NCBI GenBank assembly: GCA_050180705.1
Contig: JBFXDX010000014.1
Span: 1 to 64,000 of the forward strand
Length of the DNA stretch: 64,000 nucleotides
Reading direction: 5' to 3'
From: SB25 sp050180705
GTDB lineage: Bacteria > Bacteroidota > Bacteroidia > Bacteroidales > Tenuifilaceae
This document shows, one piece after another, positions 1 through 8,010 of the stretch. Each line of letters opens with the position of its first letter. The first letter of the stretch is position 1. A program made the position numbers and the translations under genes. Under the pieces are notes generated by a model. The model had not been told where the DNA came from and searched no databases. It was given only the letters and a program-made list of their open reading frames with translations.

Positions 1-81
1 TGTGGATTCTACTATGGTCACTTTTTTTGTTGCGAAAAATGGGACTAAAAAATTACTGGCCAAAAACTTAGCAGCACCTAT
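1..81. other. Flank of CRISPR array, no gene seen
   Basis: This is the sequence outside the first repeat. It contains a run of seven T at 22-28 preceded by GGTCAC, which could be the 3' end of an upstream transcript, and an A/T-rich stretch at 35-65. No coding potential is visible. It holds no copy of the repeat and no long match to its complement, so the tracrRNA anti-repeat is not here. Whether it is the leader or the trailer side cannot be decided from the sequence alone. Confidence 0.4.
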
Positions 82-1624
82 GCTGTGACCAATAAATCAA
101 AGATACAATCTGAAAGCAATTCACAACCAACTGCCGAAATACAATTGCGGAGTTAGCGCTGTGACCAATAAATCAAAGATACAATCTGAAAGCAATTCAC
201 AACGGTATGTTTTTGGTGAAGATAGGGTTGAACGCTGTGACCAATAAATCAAAGATACAATCTGAAAGCAATTCACAACATGATGACCTTAAGGATGTGT
301 ATGCTGTAAGCTGTGACCAATAAATCAAAGATACAATCTGAAAGCAATTCACAACATATCAAACTGGATACTCGATAAACAATCTGCTGTGACCAATAAA
401 TCAAAGATACAATCTGAAAGCAATTCACAACAGTAAAAGGATCACCATACAGCCTGCAAGTGCTGTGACCAATAAATCAAAGATACAATCTGAAAGCAAT
501 TCACAACTTACACAATCAGAGGAGAAACTATTCAACGGCTGTGACCAATAAATCAAAGATACAATCTGAAAGCAATTCACAACATTAAATCATTTATTAC
601 ATTCCAAGATTCAGCTGTGACCAATAAATCAAAGATACAATCTGAAAGCAATTCACAACAATCCACGAAGCACTTTGTTCATTAAGTTGGCTGTGACCAA
701 TAAATCAAAGATACAATCTGAAAGCAATTCACAACTTTCAATAAAAGACTCCCACATGTATATTGGCTGTGACCAATAAATCAAAGATACAATCTGAAAG
801 CAATTCACAACTTATACTGGACAAGGTAAATAACAGCCCCTGCTGTGACCAATAAATCAAAGATACAATCTGAAAGCAATTCACAACGGCGAGGAGTTGA
901 GAATGCAAAACATATTTGCTGTGACCAATAAATCAAAGATACAATCTGAAAGCAATTCACAACACCAGTGCGATGAGTGTAAGGAGTGGTTCTGCTGTGA
1001 CCAATAAATCAAAGATACAATCTGAAAGCAATTCACAACAAACCTCGTCGGTGTTTAATGAGCTAAAAGGCTGTGACCAATAAATCAAAGATACAATCTG
1101 AAAGCAATTCACAACCATGCAACTATCATACTTGGGCGGTTTAACGCTGTGACCAATAAATCAAAGATACAATCTGAAAGCAATTCACAACCGATAACTT
1201 ATAGTTCCATTATTCCAGTATGCTGTGACCAATAAATCAAAGATACAATCTGAAAGCAATTCACAACTGTAGAGCGGTCAAATGGTTATAGTGTTATGCT
1301 GTGACCAATAAATCAAAGATACAATCTGAAAGCAATTCACAACAACTTCTAACAAAAGTTTATTTTCATTATCGCTGTGACCAATAAATCAAAGATACAA
1401 TCTGAAAGCAATTCACAACTTTTCCACCTGCTTGATTTAACAGAAGAGCGCTGTGACCAATAAATCAAAGATACAATCTGAAAGCAATTCACAACAAAGC
1501 CCGGTTATATATATTGTCAGCATCGGCTGTGACCAATAAATCAAAGATACAATCTGAAAGCAATTCACAACCATCCAGATTTAGGATTAATTATGCCATT
1601 CGCTGTGACCAATAAATCAAAGAT

Positions 1625-1724
1625 NNNNNNNNNNNNNNNNNNNNNNNNNNNNNNNNNNNNNNNNNNNNNNNNNNNNNNNNNNNNNNNNNNNNNNNNNNNN
1701 NNNNNNNNNNNNNNNNNNNNNNNN
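1625..1724. other. Assembly gap of 100 N inside the array
   Basis: Exactly 100 N replace sequence from the 24th base of the repeat at 1602 to one base before the repeat at 1726. The 124-nt distance between these two repeat starts does not fit the 76-nt period, so 100 is a placeholder and the true number of repeats missing is unknown. Confidence 0.97.
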
Positions 1725-4081
1725 AGCTGTGACCAATAAATCAAAGATACAATCTGAAAGCAATTCACAACGCAGATTGAATCTAGGCGCTCTGAGCCTG
1801 TGCTGTGACCAATAAATCAAAGATACAATCTGAAAGCAATTCACAACTTTCGATGCTTTGGCTATTCAGTCTGCTTGGCTGTGACCAATAAATCAAAGAT
1901 ACAATCTGAAAGCAATTCACAACCCTATTTAGTATAGTTTCTGCAGAAACTTTGCTGTGACCAATAAATCAAAGATACAATCTGAAAGCAATTCACAACT
2001 GGTAAGTCAAGGAATAGAACCAAACGAAAGCTGTGACCAATAAATCAAAGATACAATCTGAAAGCAATTCACAACACGGACACATGGCGTGTGGTTTTTC
2101 GGAATGCTGTGACCAATAAATCAAAGATACAATCTGAAAGCAATTCACAACAAGAAATTATTAGTGGAGGTTCTATAGAATGCTGTGACCAATAAATCAA
2201 AGATACAATCTGAAAGCAATTCACAACTTGAGTTTGAACTAAGAGAAAAAATTACGCGCTGTGACCAATAAATCAAAGATACAATCTGAAAGCAATTCAC
2301 AACCACTTGATTCCATATACTGCCAAATCTTTAGCTGTGACCAATAAATCAAAGATACAATCTGAAAGCAATTCACAACGGTAAACTACCAGTTCAAATA
2401 TCTGAGGTTGCTGTGACCAATAAATCAAAGATACAATCTGAAAGCAATTCACAACGAAACTGCTCTTAATGTGTTAGGTGCTTATGCTGTGACCAATAAA
2501 TCAAAGATACAATCTGAAAGCAATTCACAACGTATTGTTACACCAGGAATTACCTCTTTAAGCTGTGACCAATAAATCAAAGATACAATCTGAAAGCAAT
2601 TCACAACAAGGCATCGGGAACCCCATTAAGCGTAACGGCTGTGACCAATAAATCAAAGATACAATCTGAAAGCAATTCACAACTATGCAGCGGAATTGTT
2701 AACATTGAAAATCGCTGTGACCAATAAATCAAAGATACAATCTGAAAGCAATTCACAACTCGAAAAAGGGCGGCACTCCTCAGGTCGAAGCTGTGACCAA
2801 TAAATCAAAGATACAATCTGAAAGCAATTCACAACAGGGGCTTCTCGCTTCTCCCTTAACTCATTGCTGTGACCAATAAATCAAAGATACAATCTGAAAG
2901 CAATTCACAACGTAGCTTTGCTCATTAGTCCAGCGATGATTGCTGTGACCAATAAATCAAAGATACAATCTGAAAGCAATTCACAACAAAGCACGTTCAA
3001 ACCCTTAAGAGTGTTCAGCTGTGACCAATAAATCAAAGATACAATCTGAAAGCAATTCACAACCATTTATCACTGGAGGTAAAACAGGAACTGGCTGTGA
3101 CCAATAAATCAAAGATACAATCTGAAAGCAATTCACAACATTATTGGTGTGATGTCTATTATGCCTCGTGCTGTGACCAATAAATCAAAGATACAATCTG
3201 AAAGCAATTCACAACTATATCACTATTCAAATCTTCATTATTAAAGCTGTGACCAATAAATCAAAGATACAATCTGAAAGCAATTCACAACACTCTACGC
3301 CTTTTTGTTCGTCAGTGGTAAGCTGTGACCAATAAATCAAAGATACAATCTGAAAGCAATTCACAACTTTGCGCCAGCGAGTTAGAAATAGAACTATGCT
3401 GTGACCAATAAATCAAAGATACAATCTGAAAGCAATTCACAACCAGGCAGCAGAGAATAGCGACAACCTAGATGCTGTGACCAATAAATCAAAGATACAA
3501 TCTGAAAGCAATTCACAACACCGTTTGAATTGTGGTATTAATGGCATCTGCTGTGACCAATAAATCAAAGATACAATCTGAAAGCAATTCACAACAAGAT
3601 GCAGCAGCTGGGTATTGTTGATACTGCTGTGACCAATAAATCAAAGATACAATCTGAAAGCAATTCACAACTAAAATGGCTTGAGGTCGTAAGAGTTGAT
3701 AGCTGTGACCAATAAATCAAAGATACAATCTGAAAGCAATTCACAACTATTAATAGAACTCACTATTTCGCTATTCCGCTGTGACCAATAAATCAAAGAT
3801 ACAATCTGAAAGCAATTCACAACCTATTCTACTGGTTGGATTAGTTAAGGCGGGCTGTGACCAATAAATCAAAGATACAATCTGAAAGCAATTCACAACA
3901 TCAGGACGGAATAGGCGCAACTCCATTACGCTGTGACCAATAAATCAAAGATACAATCTGAAAGCAATTCACAACAATCTCCGATGGATTACTATCTCAT
4001 CTCTCGCTGTGACCAATAAATCAAAGATACAATCTGAAAGCAATTCACAACTTGCTGTATTCTCGGCTTGTAGTCTTTGCC

Positions 4082-4510
4082 GCTGTGACCAATAAATCAA
4101 AGATACAATCTGAACCGAGCGTCCTTTGCGAACTCGGCGTAGTAGATTGCTCGTACTTTGAGCACTCTACGAAGCCAACGCAATTCACAACTAAGCCCGA
4201 TCAACTTCACAATCCTTAACGGATACAACCAATAAATCAAACCTACCTGTCGGTAGGCAGGGATACAATCTGAACCGAGCGTCCTTTGCGAGCTCGGCGT
4301 AGTAGATTGCTCATACTTTGAGCACTCTACGAAGCCAACGCAATTCACAACTAAGCCCGATCAACATCACAATCCTTAACGGATACAACCAATAAATCAA
4401 ACCTACCTGCCGCTAGGCAGGGATACAATCTGAACCGAGCGTCCTTTGCGAGCTCGGCGTAGTAGATTGCTCGCTCTTTGAGCACTCTACGAAGCCAACG
4501 CAATTCACAA
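4082..4510. repeat. Three decayed CRISPR repeats carrying palindromic insertions
   Basis: Copies at 4082-4191, 4222-4351 and 4382-4510 are split by foreign sequence. All three have the same 65-nt insert (4115-4179, 4275-4339, 4435-4499) between ...ATACAATCTGAA and GCAATTCACAA. The second and third also have a 20-nt palindrome (4242-4261, 4402-4421; CCTACC...GGTAGG arms) between AATAAATCAAA and GATACAATC. The 65-nt insert folds as two hairpins: CCGAG/CTCGG, then an imperfect 16-nt pair. The two intervening spacers (4192-4221, 4352-4381) are still 30 nt and differ at one base, so a 160-bp unit was probably duplicated after insertion. The inserts resemble REP-like dispersed palindromes (inference). 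Confidence 0.88.
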
Positions 4511-4721
4511 TTCGAATAGCAAACCCTTTCAACCAATACAATTACAATTTAAAACATTCAGACTGCACTGCATTAGCACCACTAAAGATACATAACATCG
4601 CACAGTACAACAAACCATTCTGCAAAACTATTATCGCAAACAACTATTGCGGCAATTAATAGTTGGTAAAGATTTTGTTAATCAAAATTGCACTATCTTC
4701 GATTCCATAAAAACAAACTGC
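4511..4721. other. Intergenic region between array and DUF4421-like gene
   Basis: A/T-rich, with no repeat copy and no credible gene. A weak promoter-like arrangement, TTTG at 4674-4677, 16 nt, then TATCTTCG at 4694-4701, lies about 20 nt before the ATG at 4722. It deviates from TAnnTTTG at one base. Confidence 0.3.
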
Positions 4722-5801
4722 ATGAGGCTTTCAACAATAGTTACGCTACTATTTCTACTAATAGCAAATTCGACTTTTGCCTCAGCAGACTCTACCCGAA
4801 TTATCGCCTACCCTAAGCATGTTCATTTTTACACAAAGCTAGGACCTACATTCTCGCAGGTAGAAATCCAAAATCCAGACCTTAAGGATGGGTTACTTTT
4901 TGAACCGAACTATGGCTCGGTTCTGGGATTTGGATTTAGCTACTCGTGGTTCGGACTGGACTTTAGCGTAAACATCCCCACCGACGAAGAGACGAATCAG
5001 AAGTTTGGGAAAACGCAGAAGTTCGATCTCGAAATGCACTACACATTACGTCGGCTTATGGTTGATATTACCCTAAAACAGTACAAAGGATTCCACATCT
5101 CGAATCCTGAAGAGTATATAGATGGCTGGAATGAGAACACCGACTCTTACCCAAAAATACCCGATATGGAAACGGCAACCATGGGGGCTTCATTTGCTTA
5201 TATTCTTAGCCCCGACAAATTTTCGTCGAACGCAGCCTACAAGTTCACTCAATCCATGCGCCGTAGCGGCGGCAGTATAATACTTGGAGGTTTTGTTTCG
5301 CTAAACGCCATGGAAGCAGATTCATCAATAGTCCCATCGAGCTTAAAGCAGTACATCGATCCCAAGCTGGATTTAAAATCTGTAGCATTCTTTAACTACG
5401 GAATTTCGGTCGGTTATTCATACCTATTAGCTATCAGAAAAAAGAATTTTGTTTCGTTCACCATATACCCAGGACTTGCGTTCCAGAAAGTTTACCAGCA
5501 ATCGTCGATAGATGGCAGCGTTACAGTTAACAACGATTTAGCTCTACGCTCGATATACCGACTATCGGCCGGACGAAATGGGGATAAATACTACTGGGGT
5601 GTAGACGCATACATCGAATCGGTATTTATAAACCATAAGAGTACCGATCTGTTCCTAAATTCGGGGCATGTTGCTATCTTCATAGGCTATAGACTCGACA
5701 CATCGAACTGGCGATTTATGAAAAAAGCCGACCGCATTTTACATCCCCGTTTTTTGAGATTTATGGTAGGTAATCCCCCCAACAGGGAGAACGTCAACTA
5801 A
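4722..5801 (+). CDS. Exported DUF4421-like protein
   Basis: 359 residues. The ATG at 4722 is chosen because it directly opens a signal peptide (MRLSTIVTLLFLLIANSTFA, then a small-residue cleavage region); an in-frame TTG 75 nt upstream would bury it. The mature part is rich in aromatic, alternating beta-strand-like segments such as GSVLGFGFSYSWFGLDFSV near residues 66-84, typical of outer-membrane or periplasmic beta proteins, and recalls the Bacteroidota family DUF4421 (recognised from memory). Function is unknown. It stands alone: array on the left, convergent greA-HIT operon on the right. No link to CRISPR function is implied. Confidence 0.75.
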   Translation: MRLSTIVTLLFLLIANSTFASADSTRIIAYPKHVHFYTKLGPTFSQVEIQNPDLKDGLLFEPNYGSVLGFGFSYSWFGLDFSVNIPTDEETNQKFGKTQKFDLEMHYTLRRLMVDITLKQYKGFHISNPEEYIDGWNENTDSYPKIPDMETATMGASFAYILSPDKFSSNAAYKFTQSMRRSGGSIILGGFVSLNAMEADSSIVPSSLKQYIDPKLDLKSVAFFNYGISVGYSYLLAIRKKNFVSFTIYPGLAFQKVYQQSSIDGSVTVNNDLALRSIYRLSAGRNGDKYYWGVDAYIESVFINHKSTDLFLNSGHVAIFIGYRLDTSNWRFMKKADRILHPRFLRFMVGNPPNRENVN

Positions 5802-5826
5802 ACATCAGTTCCTCAAAAAAAGAAAG

Positions 5827-5849
5827 GGATCCGAAAAAACTTCGAATCC
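5827..5849 (-). terminator. Terminator of the greA-HIT operon
   Basis: On the minus strand GGATTCGAA pairs with TTCGGATCC (one wobble) around a T-rich loop, followed by a tract with seven T in a row. It lies about 24 nt beyond the HIT stop codon. The plus strand also ends its upstream gene here, but the T-tract favours minus-strand termination. Confidence 0.65.
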
Positions 5850-5872
5850 ACTTCCTAATTTTAGCTTAAAAT

Positions 5873-6268
5873 CTATTTAAATTCCTTGGCAATACTACTC
5901 GTAATTTCCAGGAAACGCTCCTGAGTTAACTTCAACTTGGGTTTATGAAAATCGATGTCGGATTCACTGTTCAACGGAACTAAGTGAATGTGAGCATGCG
6001 GAACCTCCAACCCAAGTACAGCAACGCCAATTCGTTTACAAGGAATGGCCTTTTCTACCGCCTTTGCCACCCTCTGCGAGAATAGCATTAGCCCGGATAG
6101 AGTATCGGGATCGAGATCGAACAAATAATCGACCTCCTGCTTTGGAATAACCAACGTATGGCCTTCGGCCAATGGGTTGATGTCCAAAAAGGCATAAAAC
6201 CTCTCATCTTCGGCAACCTTGTACGAGGGGATTTCACCTTTTACAATTCGAGAAAAAATTGTTGCCAT
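5873..6268 (-). CDS. HIT-family nucleotide hydrolase
   Basis: 131 residues, full length for the family. The histidine triad HAHIHLVPL is at residues 91-99, with the central His (93/95 region) expected to form the nucleotidyl intermediate. The N-terminus (TIFSRIVKGEIP) is the usual opening of HINT/protein kinase C inhibitor-like members, which hydrolyse adenosine 5'-phosphoramidates or dinucleoside polyphosphates. The zinc-binding Cys residues of some HIT proteins are not evident. It starts 10 nt after the greA stop codon and is almost certainly cotranscribed with it. The physiological substrate is not known. Confidence 0.92.
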   Translation of the reverse strand: MATIFSRIVKGEIPSYKVAEDERFYAFLDINPLAEGHTLVIPKQEVDYLFDLDPDTLSGLMLFSQRVAKAVEKAIPCKRIGVAVLGLEVPHAHIHLVPLNSESDIDFHKPKLKLTQERFLEITSSIAKEFK

Positions 6269-6278
6269 GTTATCTATT

Positions 6279-6752
6279 TTAAAGGGATATGTCTATGATT
6301 TCGAAGTTCATTAAACCCGACGGAACGTTCACCTCAACCACATCGCCCACCTTTTTACCAATTAAGGCCTTTGCTATGGGAGTTGCAATCGACAACTTTC
6401 CTTCCTTTAGGTTGGCCTCCGATTCGGCCACCAAGGTATAAACCATTTGAGCCTTTGTCTTCAGGTTTTTAATAGTAACCTTATTTAGAATCTGAACCTT
6501 ATCGGTATCAATCTTCGACTCATCAATAACACGAGCATTGGCAATAGTGTCCTCAAGCTTCGAAATACGCAACTCAAGTAGGCCCTGAGCCTCTTTAGCC
6601 GCATCATACTCGGCATTTTCAGACAAATCACCTTTATCTCTTGCTTCGGCAATCATTCTGGAAATAGCTGGGCGCTCTACGCTTTTTAACTGATCAACTT
6701 CAGCTCGTAGCTTCAGTAAGCCCTCTTCGGTTAAATAAATTAATTTGGACAT
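6279..6752 (-). CDS. greA: Transcription elongation factor GreA
   Basis: 157 residues, normal size. The N-terminal coiled coil (about 1-75) carries the acidic tip GDLSENAEYDAAKE (from residue 41), where conserved Asp and Glu position a catalytic Mg2+ in the RNA polymerase secondary channel to trigger transcript cleavage of backtracked complexes. The C-terminal FKBP-like domain ends GKKVGDVVEVNVPSG...F.I. It has an unusually strong Shine-Dalgarno for this phylum (6758-6765). A hairpin with a T-tract lies between the likely promoter and the gene, so expression may be controlled by premature termination (inference). Confidence 0.97.
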   Translation of the reverse strand: MSKLIYLTEEGLLKLRAEVDQLKSVERPAISRMIAEARDKGDLSENAEYDAAKEAQGLLELRISKLEDTIANARVIDESKIDTDKVQILNKVTIKNLKTKAQMVYTLVAESEANLKEGKLSIATPIAKALIGKKVGDVVEVNVPSGLMNFEIIDISL

Positions 6753-6757
6753 TTTTT

Positions 6758-6765
6758 ACCTCCTT
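6758..6765 (-). promoter_or_regulatory. Strong Shine-Dalgarno of greA
   Basis: AAGGAGGT on the minus strand, 5 nt before the greA ATG. Most genes in this window show no recognisable Shine-Dalgarno, as is usual in Bacteroidota, so this one stands out. Confidence 0.8.
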
Positions 6766-6782
6766 ATATATGAAATAAAAAA

Positions 6783-6804
6783 GAATTCCGACACATCGGA
6801 ACTC
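6783..6804 (-). terminator. Hairpin plus T-tract in the greA leader
   Basis: In minus-strand RNA, GAGUUCCGA pairs with UCGGAAUUC (one G-U) around a UGUG loop and is followed by six U. It could end transcripts of the upstream pair at 6921-7944. It also sits downstream of the TATATTTG box at 6815-6822, so it would be the first structure in a greA transcript started there. Confidence 0.7.
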
Positions 6805-6814
6805 TTTTGTTTTG

Positions 6815-6822
6815 CAAATATA
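6815..6822 (-). promoter_or_regulatory. Probable greA promoter, -7 box TATATTTG
   Basis: A perfect TAnnTTTG box on the minus strand, about 63 nt before the greA ATG. No convincing TTG at the usual 17-23 nt spacing was found, so only the -7 element supports it. The expected start site is near 6808-6810. Confidence 0.5.
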
Positions 6823-6920
6823 ACTTTTTTTCAATACATACGCTCCGCCAATATCTAAATTTATTTTAACAACTCAACACAGCAGCAGCGGAAATTAAAA
6901 CCAATAGATCAACATCTTAA

Positions 6921-7556
6921 CTACACATACTTAGGTGTCATGACCTCGGCATAAACAATGGCTTTCCGTGCATCAAAATCGTCGAGCACGGATGGTTTTG
7001 CCTCCTCGGCAGCCATAGCTTTTTCGTGCTCAAAAATCATATCGGGAGCCGATTCGGTCTCTTCCTTTTCCTCAAATATAGCATCGTAGTTATACTCACT
7101 TATTGAATCCTCAATTGAAGCGAAGGAATCGATAGGCGTAAATTTAGCATTATCGGGCACATCAATTGGCGTTACCTCCTGCAATGGATACAACTTCTCC
7201 TCCTTAACTTCCACTACAGGCTGCTCGTACTCCACCGATTTAACAAAGTCCTCATTGGCCTCATAGCTCCAGGCAGGTTGAGATTTATCTGTATCAACAT
7301 CTTGTTCATCGACCTCGGCATACGAATGCGTTGGCATTTCCGACCAATCCTCCTCCGAGGGCTGATTGTTAGTCTTAAAATCAGCCTTCCCAGTTAAAAT
7401 CTCCTGAAGGAGCTCTGCCGGATCTTTCATAGGTGTTGTCGATTCCGACATAGCAGCCTTTTGTTTGGCTGCCTCCTTTTTCTTTTTATTAGCCACAGCA
7501 TTCACAATTGCCAGTACAATAGCAATAATGATATAGATATAGTCTCCTGCATCCAT
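6921..7556 (-). CDS. Acidic one-pass membrane protein, unknown
   Basis: 211 residues. One hydrophobic segment at residues 6-22 (YIYIIIAIVLAIVNAVA) is followed at once by a basic stop-transfer patch (NKKKKEAAKQK), which predicts an N-out anchor with a cytoplasmic tail. The remaining 170 residues are low-complexity and strongly acidic (many E, D and S), probably disordered. No domain was recognised. It begins 4 nt after the stop codon of a very basic lipoprotein gene, so the two are cotranscribed and of opposite charge. The hairpin at 6783-6804 is its likely terminator. Confidence 0.75.
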   Translation of the reverse strand: MDAGDYIYIIIAIVLAIVNAVANKKKKEAAKQKAAMSESTTPMKDPAELLQEILTGKADFKTNNQPSEEDWSEMPTHSYAEVDEQDVDTDKSQPAWSYEANEDFVKSVEYEQPVVEVKEEKLYPLQEVTPIDVPDNAKFTPIDSFASIEDSISEYNYDAIFEEKEETESAPDMIFEHEKAMAAEEAKPSVLDDFDARKAIVYAEVMTPKYV

Positions 7557-7560
7557 TGTT

Positions 7561-7944
7561 TTACTTTTTAAATCGCCAAAACCTGAATTTCTGTCTCAGG
7601 GTACGTTTAGGAGTATTTTGTTCCGATTCCTTTTTTGTTTCTTTCATCCGTTTTTGTACCTCTGGTGTTTGTTTCTTTATATGGTCTTGCTGTAATTTTT
7701 TCTCGGCTCGAATGTTTTCCCTCTTTAGCCTTTCCATTTTCCGCTCAGTCTTCCGAACCACCCTCTTGTTTCTTCGGTCATACCAGAATGCCCGTCGCCC
7801 CCTTCTTCGCTGCTCTCTATTAACCTTTCGTTGCGATTTTCCGGGCACATCCTGAATTGTAAGCGGTGCCAAATCCTTAGAGCATCCCTGTGTTAATGCA
7901 AGCAGAATAATTAAAAACGCGAAACCCTTCCTGTAAATTTGCAC
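7561..7944 (-). CDS. Very basic lipoprotein, unknown
   Basis: 127 residues. The signal peptide and lipobox (FLIILLALTQGC) put the lipidated Cys at residue 21. The mature part is dominated by Lys and Arg (for example NREQRRRGRRAFWYDRRNKR) in a pattern suggesting a long charged helix. No family was recognised. Such a basic lipoprotein could bind a polyanion such as LPS, a teichoic-like polymer or the acidic partner encoded 4 nt downstream (inference). The reading frame is supported by the lipobox; plus-strand frames here are shadows. Confidence 0.72.
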   Translation of the reverse strand: MQIYRKGFAFLIILLALTQGCSKDLAPLTIQDVPGKSQRKVNREQRRRGRRAFWYDRRNKRVVRKTERKMERLKRENIRAEKKLQQDHIKKQTPEVQKRMKETKKESEQNTPKRTLRQKFRFWRFKK

Positions 7945-8010
7945 AAAATTCCAGTTTAATTCAATATCAACTAAAGCAAAAATAACATTATATATTGAGA
8001 ATTTGCACTT

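Larger units (their letters stand above)
82..4510 (-). CRISPR. CRISPR array, probable type II-C repeat, 51 intact repeats
   Basis: Identical-looking 46-nt repeats start at 82 and recur every 76 nt, giving constant 30-nt spacers. On the plus strand the repeat begins GCTGTGACCAATAAATCAAA and ends GAAAGCAATTCACAAC. Twenty intact copies (82 to 1526 by start) precede an assembly gap that cuts the copy at 1602. Thirty-one more (1726 to 4006) follow it, then three decayed copies (4082-4510). That leaves 51 complete spacers. On the minus strand the repeat starts GTTGTGAATTGCTTTC, resembling 46-47-nt repeats of Bacteroidota Cas9 systems (known family trait); subtype II-C is inferred because no cas gene or tracrRNA lies in the window. 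The strand given is that of the expected crRNA, with the 5' part of the repeat following each spacer. Each repeat also carries a TATCTTTG box on this strand. Confidence 0.95.

Noticed and set aside
1..81. tracrRNA or cas gene at the left edge
   Set aside because: No anti-repeat and no coding frame found; only a T-tract. The region is too short to decide.
1565..1844. Overlapping minus-strand ORFs through repeats and N bases
   Set aside because: They are readings of the CRISPR repeat and the gap; no protein-like content.
4097..4536. Two minus-strand ORFs of 83 and 61 codons next to the array
   Set aside because: They are made of the palindromic inserts and repeat remnants in tandem. The repeated peptide is a result of the 160-bp duplication.
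4647..4721. TTG upstream start for the DUF4421-like gene
   Set aside because: It would place a hydrophilic 25-residue prefix before an obvious signal peptide.
7556..7855. Plus-strand ORFs opposite the basic lipoprotein
   Set aside because: Shadow frames; the minus strand has a lipobox and close spacing to its partner.
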